29,268 nucleotides of DNA. It comes from Comchoanobacter sp040266255. Its GTDB lineage: Bacteria; Pseudomonadota; Gammaproteobacteria; Comchoanobacterales; Comchoanobacteraceae. Numbering within the stretch: position 1 is the stretch's first letter; each line of letters opens with the position of its first letter. Of the stretch, positions 8,185 through 16,600 are shown in pieces. Location: assembly GCA_040266255.1 (NCBI GenBank), contig JBDQEV010000013.1, positions 1 to 29,268 on the forward strand, in the 5' to 3' direction. A program made the translations under genes and the position numbers. A model generated the notes under the pieces. The model was not told the origin of the DNA, did no database searches, and saw only the letters and a program-made list of their open reading frames with translations.

Positions 8185-8660
8185 TGTATTGTCCGCAGTG
8201 TTACGCTAAAGATATTAAGGTCTTGGATTCAAGGCCTTATATAGAATTAAATCAAATTAAAAGGCGTCGTCTTTGTTCTGAATGTCAGTTTAGGTTTACC
8301 ACAACAGAGACAATAGAAACGGGTATGCCAAAAATTATTAAAAGAGCAGGCGGTGTGGTTGAGTTTGATGCGGGAAAAATTCGTAAAGGAATTGTTCGTG
8401 CAGTTGAAAAAAGGCCGTTATCAGTCAGTCAAATTGATCAAATGATGGGGAGAATTCTACACAGAATCAGTAAAATACAGGCAAAACGCTTGCATGCTAA
8501 GCAAGTTGGGTATATGATCATAGAAGAATTAAAAGAGGTCGATTTAGTGTCAATGGTGAGGTTTGCAGCAGTGTATCATAGTTTTTCAGATATACAGACG
8601 TTTCGGACGTTTATAGATGAGCTCCTTATCGATACAAAAGAAGAGAATATCAATGGTTAA
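8184..8660 (+). CDS. nrdR: Transcriptional repressor NrdR
   Basis: A 158-residue ATP/dATP-sensing repressor of ribonucleotide reductase genes. The N-terminal zinc ribbon has C3, C6, C31 and C34 (MYCPQCYAKD... RRRLCSECQFRFTT). The ATP-cone domain follows from about residue 47 (PKIIKRAGGVVEFDAGKIRKGI). Length is normal for the family. It starts in the glyA stop codon (TAATG), implying coupled translation, and its own end overlaps the nusB start. No NrdR box or nrdA/nrdB gene can be seen in the window, so its targets lie elsewhere. Confidence 0.96.
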   Translation: MYCPQCYAKDIKVLDSRPYIELNQIKRRRLCSECQFRFTTTETIETGMPKIIKRAGGVVEFDAGKIRKGIVRAVEKRPLSVSQIDQMMGRILHRISKIQAKRLHAKQVGYMIIEELKEVDLVSMVRFAAVYHSFSDIQTFRTFIDELLIDTKEENING

Positions 8661-9084
8661 AAGATCCCGCTCCTTATCAAGGCAATTTGCTGTAGAAATA
8701 TTATACCAGATGAATATGCGTCAAGTTGATGTTGAAGAGATTTTGACTCGTTATCAGACTAAGAAGCGTGTAGATCAAGATTTTTTAGCAGACTTGATTA
8801 ATGGTGTTGGTGCACATGACATAGAGATTTCAGAGCTGATTAACCACGCGCTAACGGGTCGATTTGTAGAAGAACTCGATATTGTAGAATCGTCGATATT
8901 AAAACTTGGTGTTTATCAGTTGAAATACAGATATGATATTCCTTATAAGGTGATTATAGATGAGTCAATTAGTTTAGTAAAAACTTTTGGGGGGGAGGAC
9001 TCATATCGTTTGGTGAACTCAGTTTTGGATGGAATTGCTAAAAAAGTACGGAAACTAGAATGCGACGATCAGAATTCTGGATAG
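8653..9084 (+). CDS. nusB: Transcription antitermination factor NusB
   Basis: A small all-helical RNA-binding protein that joins NusE (S10) on boxA RNA in rRNA antitermination. The sequence opens RSRSLSRQFAVEILYQMN, the NusB basic N-terminus, and ends with the family's hallmark IPYKVIIDESISLVKTFGGEDSYRLVNSVLDGIAKKV. The frame could start at 8617, but the ATG at 8653 gives the usual NusB beginning (143 residues) and overlaps the nrdR stop by 8 bases (ATGGTTAA). The riboflavin genes usually found between nrdR and nusB are missing. Confidence 0.95.
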   Translation: MVKRSRSLSRQFAVEILYQMNMRQVDVEEILTRYQTKKRVDQDFLADLINGVGAHDIEISELINHALTGRFVEELDIVESSILKLGVYQLKYRYDIPYKVIIDESISLVKTFGGEDSYRLVNSVLDGIAKKVRKLECDDQNSG

Positions 9085-9500
9085 CCACCTGTTTTGGTTT
9101 AGGGTGCTCTCCGTTTGCACCAGGTACTGTTGGTAGTTTAGCTGCAATACCATTTGCTTTTGTGTTACTTCAATTATCTGTATATGCACAGGTGCTTGCT
9201 ATCATTTTGTTACTGTTGATCAGTTATCATGCTGCGGAAAAGTATGGACTCTTTATGCAAAATAGTGATCATAAGTCAATTGTATGTGATGAAGTCTGTG
9301 GTCTTTTGCCAATATTATTACTAGTTAGCCCTGATTTGTGGTTGTTGGCATTTGTACTATTTAGATTTTTTGATATTTTCAAGCCTTGGCCTATCGGTTG
9401 GTTAGATGCTCACTTGAAGGGGGCTTTGGGTTGTATGGTAGATGATCTGGTAGCAGGAGTGATGTCTTATTTTACTCTAGTTCTCTTAACCATGTATTGA
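9060..9500 (+). CDS. pgpA: Phosphatidylglycerophosphatase A
   Basis: An inner-membrane phosphatase that removes phosphate from phosphatidylglycerophosphate to give phosphatidylglycerol. The family motifs are visible: FGLGCSPFAPGTVGSLAAIP at the N-terminus, SIVCDEVCG (D77, E78), FRFFDIFKPWPI (D105) and CMVDDLVAG (D128, D129), with about three to four hydrophobic segments. At 146 residues it is shorter than the usual 160-170. It starts inside the end of nusB (25-base overlap), so it is part of the glyA operon. thiL, often between nusB and pgpA, is absent. Its 3' end overlaps the convergent dapD gene by 29 bases. Confidence 0.93.
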   Translation: MRRSEFWIATCFGLGCSPFAPGTVGSLAAIPFAFVLLQLSVYAQVLAIILLLLISYHAAEKYGLFMQNSDHKSIVCDEVCGLLPILLLVSPDLWLLAFVLFRFFDIFKPWPIGWLDAHLKGALGCMVDDLVAGVMSYFTLVLLTMY

Positions 9501-10290
9501 TAGCAGTTTTGCTTCTGGTTTGATAGTCAGCAAATTTTACAATAATGGCAGCATTGGTTTGATGAGAGCCATCTTTGCTCGGTATGCTGCCAGGGATAAC
9601 AACAGCATTTTTGGGAATAAGACCAAAACTGATTTCTTTTGTCATGCGGTTATAAATTTTAGTTGAAGCACTAATGAAGGTTCCGCTTGCAATTACTGCA
9701 CCACTTTGAACAATTACGCCTTCAGAAATCTCACAACGTGCACCAATAAAACAATGTTCTTCAATAATAGTAGGGTTAGCTTGAAGGGGTTCTAAGACTC
9801 CACCGATACCTGTTCCTGCAGAAATATGGCAATGTTGACCAATCTGAGCGCATGAGCCAATGCTTGCCCAGGTATCAATCATGGTTCCTGTTCCAATATG
9901 TGCTCCAATATTAGTGAAGCTAGGCATTAAAACTACATTTTTATCAATATATGCGCCATGGCGCACGTAAGAGTAGGGTACATTGCGAATTTTATCACTT
10001 ATCAAATCTTGCATGCTCATGTGCTTAGGAGGGATTAAATCACGGTTAGGAGAGGTGATCTCTGCAACTTGATATGCAGACTGTATCTTTAAGTAGCATA
10101 GGATAGCTTCTTTCACCCATGTATGAGTTATCCATATGCCTCCTTTTTTTTCGCATACTCTGATGTCTCCAGTATTGAGTTGGTCAATGATATTAAAAAT
10201 AATATTTTTATCTGAGTTTTGTAGATGATGGCCTTGTGAAAGCTGATGATGTATGTCAGATATCCTTTTTATAGCAGACTGTTGTAACAT
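9472..10290 (-). CDS. dapD: 2,3,4,5-tetrahydropyridine-2,6-dicarboxylate N-succinyltransferase
   Basis: DapD transfers succinyl from succinyl-CoA to tetrahydrodipicolinate in the succinylase branch of diaminopimelate and lysine synthesis, so the cell probably makes its own peptidoglycan cross-link precursor. The 272-residue length matches E. coli (274). A helical N-terminal domain (about 1-105) is followed by left-handed beta-helix hexapeptide repeats: VRHGAYIDKNVVLMPSFTNI, GTGTMIDTWASIGSCAQIG, HISAGTGIGGVLEP and IIEEHCFIGARCEI. The start has GGAGA seven bases upstream. It is divergent from the tRNA-Pro gene. Confidence 0.97.
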   Translation of the reverse strand: MLQQSAIKRISDIHHQLSQGHHLQNSDKNIIFNIIDQLNTGDIRVCEKKGGIWITHTWVKEAILCYLKIQSAYQVAEITSPNRDLIPPKHMSMQDLISDKIRNVPYSYVRHGAYIDKNVVLMPSFTNIGAHIGTGTMIDTWASIGSCAQIGQHCHISAGTGIGGVLEPLQANPTIIEEHCFIGARCEISEGVIVQSGAVIASGTFISASTKIYNRMTKEISFGLIPKNAVVIPGSIPSKDGSHQTNAAIIVKFADYQTRSKTAINTWLRELE

Positions 10291-10315
10291 ATTCTCTCTC
10301 CATGTGTAATAACAC

Positions 10316-10342
10316 TTGTATTATGATTGATAATAGTATATT
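10316..10342 (+). promoter_or_regulatory. Predicted sigma70-type promoter of tRNA-Pro/tRNA-Arg
   Basis: TTGTAT (10316-10321), a 15-base gap, then TATATT (10337-10342), ending 15 bases before the tRNA-Pro 5' end. The same arrangement with near-identical sequence lies before tRNA-His at 18783-18809, including a shared 16-base core ending in TAGTATATTTTT. The gap is shorter than the usual 17, so the exact boxes may differ. Confidence 0.5.
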
Positions 10343-10357
10343 TTTCTCTATGAGTCA

Positions 10358-10431
10358 CGGGGTATAGCGCAGTCTGGTAGCGCGCCTGCTTTGGGAGCAG
10401 GATGTCGGGGGTTCAAATCCCTCTACCCCGA
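10358..10431 (+). tRNA. tRNA-Pro(UGG)
   Basis: Acceptor arm CGGGGTA pairs with TACCCCG, anticodon stem CCTGC/GCAGG encloses loop TTTGGGA with anticodon TGG, and the T-arm GGGGG-TTCAAAT-CCCTC is present. The discriminator is A. The 3' CCA is not encoded: the gene is followed by a run of A. Confidence 0.97.
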
Positions 10432-10437
10432 AAAAAA

Positions 10438-10511
10438 GCGTCTGTAGCTCAACTGGATAGAGCATCGGCCTTCTAAGCCGAGGGTTGCAGGTTCGAGTCC
10501 TGCCAGGCGCG
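10438..10511 (+). tRNA. tRNA-Arg(UCU)
   Basis: Acceptor arm GCGTCTG pairs with CAGGCGC (one T-G wobble). Stem TCGGC/GCCGA encloses loop CTTCTAA with anticodon TCT, and the T-arm contains GTTCGAGTC. The discriminator is G and no CCA is encoded. It lies 6 bases after tRNA-Pro, so the two are cotranscribed. The downstream TTCTTTTTT at 10512-10520 may help end transcription. Confidence 0.97.
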
Positions 10512-10671
10512 TTCTTTTTTACAGTCCCAGAACAGTATTGCTCAATAGAGTGGTATTGCGTTCAGGATGGTTCGATGTGATTGATTTGTCGCTATTGCTT
10601 CACACGCTGTATCTGGTTCTTTCAGGGTGCTATTTCTATCTTTATTGACTCAGTTGATAATATACGGATGA

Positions 10672-13600
10672 TTAATTCTTTAGCTTATCGTTTAGATCTG
10701 GATTGATATCATTATTTAAACCTGGTTTATGACCTAGACCTTTATTTGCAGCAGCCCGAGGTGCTGGGGGGATTACAAACATTGCTGGTCTATGATTTGC
10801 TAACTTAACTTTAGATATTTTAAAGGTCAAGTAAGCTGCAATGCATAAATAAATTATAGATAATGTGGCAGTGATAGACGCAAAAATTGGAAGGTTAACC
10901 AAGAAAAGAGTAATGCTTAGTGTAAGAAGTATAGCGCTTAAAGTATAGGCGAGAATTATTTTCCATAATTGGGGTTTTGTTTTTATTGCAGTAGGATTTG
11001 ATAGATCTTGCTTTCCAGCTTTAATATTTGCAACTTTCTTTCTTGCTAAGAATCCCTTGAAAGCAGCCTGTATAGTGGTTGCTGCTTTAGCCTCTGCCTC
11101 TGCTGCTTTAGCCTCTGCCTCTGCTGCTTTAGCCTCTGCCTCTGCTGCTTTAGCCTCTGCCTCTGCTGCTTTAGCCTCTGCCTCTGCTGCTTTAGCCTCT
11201 GCCTCCGCTGCTGCTTTAGCCTCTGCTGCTGCTTTAGCCTCTGCCTCTGCTGCTGCTTTAGCCTCTGCTGCTGCTTTAGCCTCTGCTGCTGCTTTAGCCT
11301 CTGCCTCTGCTGCTGCTTTAGCCTCTGCTTCTGCTTTAGCCTCTGCTGCTGCTTTAGCCTCTGCCTCTGCTGCTGCTTTAGCCTCTGCTGCTGTTGCTGT
11401 CATAGTTCGTTCTGGAGGAGGGGTGCCGGGTCCAACATAAGGTGCATCGAGCTTAGCTGGTGAAATTAAGTTCAAGTCTTGCCGTGTAAATGTATATTTA
11501 TCTCTACCAATCATTTCACCTGCTATGATTGCATTTAGTAAGTCTTTATCTTTTCTGTATCTGTTAGCAAGATGAAGTCCATAAGAGAAAATTGACATAG
11601 TAAATAGAGTTTTTTGTAACATTTCAAGGTTTAATTCTTCAATGCTGTTTAAATTAAGTCCTGTAATTATAATTTGCTGTGCATTAAGCTTTATCTCTTG
11701 AGAGTCTTGCTCAGAAATTGCGGTCACACTCTTTGCATCAGAGTCAATTAGAAAGTATGTAACATTAATGAAGTTTGCTAGCTCAATAGAAGAACTGGTA
11801 GTCACCTTGAGTAAGTCTTGACTAATGTATATATTGCTATAAGGCATTGGTATAGATGTAAAAAGATTCGTAATTTCTTCTTGGGCATATGTATAGCTTT
11901 TTTGATCAGCAGTGTAGCGCTCGTGCAATGTCATTTCTTGCTGTTGTTGCTGTTGTTGCTGCTGTTGCTGCTGTTGCTGTTGTTGTTGCTGTGTGTCGCT
12001 TCCACTAGCTGCACCATATGGTTTGCCAAGAGTTTGAATGGAGCATACTGCAAGTTTATCTCGTATCACTTCTAATGCTGATCTAGATGCTTCTTCTTGA
12101 ATGTCATGATAGTCTGCAACTTTCTCATTATATCTTTCTTGTAGCTCGGATAGATATGTTGCAGTCTCAGTCATGCTTTGAGTGCTTGTGATTAAATGAC
12201 TAGGATTTGGGGAGTTAACACATAGTATACTATCTAGTAATTCTCTTGCATCCGTAATTTCCATGTTCTGGGTAATGCTTTTTATATAACAGTTACGGAT
12301 AGCTTGGGCTGCAGATTGAATAAAGTCATGTTGTTCATAGTGTAGTTGGTCTTTTTGAGCTAAATGTTCAACAATAGCTTTAATACTGATTTCCGAATGT
12401 GTAGATCTAATTTGTTGGGATAATCTGTCTGATAGTACAATACTGAGTGTTTGTCCTTTACCAAGTTGTCTTAGGCGCATGACCGCTTGGAAAAAGTCTC
12501 TAAGCGAGTTTTGCTGACACAACGTTACAATGCCATGCGCCTGTATTGGAAGTTGTACATCGCAGCCAGTTGTTTGTGCCTTGGGGTAAACCATTAGACA
12601 GTCATTGATATTCACCCCCATACATTTTTCAATATCTTTCTTTCGAGTTGTTTGAATTTCTTGTGGCATCTCACCATTTTTTCGTCCATAAAAAATATTC
12701 TCATGGAAGTATATCACACACTTTTTGCCGCAAGTGTTAGTCTCTAATAGTCTAGCTGCATACTCATGAGTGTCAGTAACTTTGATTGTGTGAGCAGCAT
12801 CAATGATTGCATTAACTTCTATGCCCAAACGCGATGGCCCCTGGTTGTAGTGAGTCATTTGAACATAATTTAACTCCCCTTGGCTTTCTAGGTGTAACAG
12901 TCTTCTGTATACTTCACCATCTGATGATAAAGCATCATAGGTAGATTGTTCTAATGGAAGGTCATGTTCACTGTGTCTAAGAGCGTCTATGTTATGTATT
13001 GTTCCAGACATGCCATACATTGGAGATGTACCTCCTCTAGGGTGATCTGCAGCACTGATAACAACTCTACTTTTTGTATAGCTAAGTGTCGGTAAAATAG
13101 TGTAAAGCATATATGGTTCAAATAAGACTAGCTTGATTTGTTGAGCACAGGGCATTTTTGTCAGTTCAAGTAACTGAGTATTGAGTTTATTGAAGAGGGG
13201 ACCAGATGTGGATTTAATACTGCAAATAATTTCATTGCAAGATCTGATGAGTTTTGCTGCTTCTTCATTGTATGGGTTTAAGTTCTTGGGGTCTAAATAT
13301 TTAAATACAGGGTCTATAGCTACATCACTAGTTCCAGCTGCATTGTCTCTGGCGGTTTGCTTAAGTAATATCATTAGTGTATTAAGCAATTCAGGACCTA
13401 AGAAATGACTAGATAGGTGTAGCTTCCATGTTTGGATTGTTTTTGTAATTGGGTTACTAAATGTTGATCCATGTAAAGGGCTGCCAGAGATAGCAGGAAT
13501 TGCTTCAACTTCGTATTCTGACTTGGCATAGTCTGATTGAGGTAATGTAATAGCCTGAATATAATTCTTAATAAATGCTCTTGATGCTTGATGTTTATCT

Positions 13601-16600
13601 AGTGGAACACAAGTTAGTGCTGCCGCAATGATTTTGTTAATATCTTCTGTTGTTAGTTCAGCTTTAGAGTCATCCTCTATAGTTCCATTAAAGCTGGTTA
13701 TTGACTGTTGGCAGAATAATTCGGGTTTAGTTTGATGTACGGCAAATAAAGTACGGTGAATAATTTCTATGGATTCTTTATCAATTGATTCTGGTAGAGA
13801 ATAGGGGGTTATAAATGAGCGAATAGGTGATAGTACTTGGTCAACTTCATCAATTATATAGGTTGTCTGATTTAAAAAGTCTAAAACGTTTTGTCCATAT
13901 TTATCGACGTTATGTGAGTGACGCCCACCTAGCAAAAGATTTTGTAATAGTTGGACAGTACCAGTGGTTGTTAGAATTGGACGTTTGTTGATAGCACAGT
14001 CTTTAAGTTCCAGAAATAAATCTGCTATTTGATCTTCCAAATTAGTAGGTAGAATTAAATGGTATGGCGTTAAGCCATATTTGGCAAATAACTGGCTGAC
14101 TTCTCTAGATTGTACTGCGTATAAGCTACTCGGAATTTCTATTATAACTGCTTTATCGCTGTGTGCAACGATGCCTGCAGCTATTGGTGGCAGCATAGTC
14201 GTCTTACCAGAGCCAGGTCTTTGCTCAATGATGCATTGATTTCCTCCATTCACGATGTGATTGTAGAGCTGGATTTGGGATTGTCGGCATCTAAATCCAG
14301 TGATATTCTCTAGCATTAAGAGTTGGTAGAATTCCTGTCGGCAAGTGAAGCTTCTGTTTTCTTTTACGAGATTGTAAAGTTTTTCTTTAGTTTCAAAATT
14401 GTCTTTATCTGTTAAGTATTCTGTTAAAAGAGACATAGAGTTATTTAAATAGTTTAACTGTGTCTTTGCCCAGAGGTAATGCAGCATTAGTTTTTTGAAG
14501 TAACCTACTTCTTCCTCATTCAAGTTCAAAGATGCACTGATTTGGTCTGTACTCTTTGATGCTAGTAATAGTAAACTCTCAGTGATAGATACACCAGAAA
14601 TTACATTTTCCTCAATGTCTGTATAACCTAGTCGAGTAGTCAATGGAATCATCTCCCAAAATGCAGTAATCTGTGCTTCAGTCGTTGTGCAATAAGTTTC
14701 ATGTTCTGTAATTGTTGTTTTATATGCTGACAAGTGTTCAGTAGAGCTGTGATTAATGGCCTCAAAGTACCGGGTTTTGTTCGTTGTTTCCAATGTGTTG
14801 GCCTCAAGTGCTTTTGAGAGTGAGAATGAGCATTTCTCTGTGAGCTTTTTAGGTAGATCAAATTGATGCCGTACGGTTTGAGCGTGGCATAGAATCCTTG
14901 GGACCTCAGGCGGTTGAGGTATGGCTGTGAAGTCTCGATGATTTAGCGGCGCTAACGGAGGGTCTTGCCATTGTAAATTTAGTTGTTTTTCATGAAGTTG
15001 AAAATGCAACTTGGTTATTGAGTGTTTATTAAGGCATTGATTACGAGTTATTTCTGCGATCAAATCTTTTGCGCTTATATCTTCTCGGAAGACACGTCGC
15101 AAAGCATTGAATGTTGTGGGTATTAAATCTGGGCGATCTTTTCTGCTGTATACATTATTTTTGAAGAATTTAATTCTTTCAGGATGACGCTTAGAAATGG
15201 GAAAGTTGCTGAATATTTTTCTATAACGGTATTTTGCTTGTGTTATGATCTCCGTATGATTTTGTGATAATAATGATGTTGGAATAATTCTAAGTAGACT
15301 GATTGCAAAGTAGACCCACTCAGGATGATCCATTTTTTCAAAATGCTCAAATATGGTATTGAGCTCTTCTTCTAAACTGGTTGAGGATATGTTGAGCTGA
15401 GGGATTAAGCTGGACATCAGCTTTGCAGCTAGTGCTTTAGGCTCAAGATTAATGAGTATCTGTAAAACATCAATGAACATGTCATTACTTTGTATTGACA
15501 GGCGACCTTCCTCTACAGGTATAACGATGTTGATGGGGTCAGAAATTGTTATTGTTTGGGTTTGGCCAAAATAGTCTTCTATGGTTCCCTCTTCTCCTTC
15601 TAAGAATAGTAATACGGATTGAAGATTATCTTTCTCATCAAATAAGCATAAATAGTTGGCATTGATGTTCTCAAGTTCCTGGAAAATGACTTTTTGCTCC
15701 CCTAATTTTTGTAAGTATAAATGGCCATGTGGATAGTAGATTTTTTCAGAAGGTAGATGGTGCATTAGAGTCAAGTATGCTTGATCAGGAAACATGTAAA
15801 TATGGGTGAGGTCATCTAGCGTTATAGCAACTTGAGTACCCAGCTTATCCAGTGTTGAGATATGAGATTGATCTCTCATACAGACTTTAGATAGGTCAGG
15901 GAGTGTTTCTATTATATCAGTATGAATAGGAACATGCCCGTAGTCTTCGAATTCAAAAATTCCAAAATCATATCTCCCTGCACGTAATATATGTTCTCGC
16001 TCTTCTTGCAATAAATAAATGTTTTTATTGAGATCGATTCCAAATTCACGGTTTTGGTAGTTAAACTTGTTAAGTGGAAAGTCTATCTCTATATCACTTG
16101 AACTTAATTTTACGCCTAAAGTATCAAAAATATACTGTACAAGACTATCTATGTCGGTTTTGGGATCAATTAGAGGGAGAGAAAGATTTTCAGAGTAGAA
16201 AATAGTGCCGCCACTTGATGTAATAATTTTAGGGGAGTGATTGCGGTCTCCACCTAGAAGTTGATAAGTCTCTATTGATATTAAGTCACTGTGGGGATTT
16301 AGATTATATGCCAGAAGAAGAACGCTAAAGTAGTCTTGATTGAATAGGGGTTGATCGTATTCATTGATACGTGGTTTTAGATATGCATAGAAGGCAAGAA
16401 ACTCACCTGTACACTGATTAGGCGGCAAAGCTATTCCGCAGAAGAAGAATCGTTCTAAGACTTGTGTAAAATAGTCAGGTGAGGATGAGTCGGTTAGTTC
16501 TTGGAAAAGACTGATGTCATGCTCAGTAGCTTTGAGGTTGTTTAAGATAGCCTGGGCTGCTATAGCACATTCATGTGTAAGGTGATATTCATTGATATCT

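Noticed and set aside
10512..10671. Attachment-site duplication of a tRNA 3' end beside the giant gene
   Set aside because: I compared the ends of tRNA-Arg and tRNA-His with the flanks of the giant gene and saw no repeated tRNA segment and no integrase.
11081..11397. Regular repeats as a CRISPR array
   Set aside because: The units are directly adjacent, with no unique spacers, and stay in the coding frame of the giant gene.
11057..11440. Plus-strand open frame coding a long Ala/Leu/Ser repeat
   Set aside because: It is the reverse reading of the Ala/Glu/Lys repeat of the giant gene; repeats lacking stops are open in several frames, and there is no ribosome site.
11818..12075. Plus-strand frame with a poly-Leu stretch resembling a membrane helix
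   Set aside because: The poly-Leu is the antisense of the polyglutamine codons.
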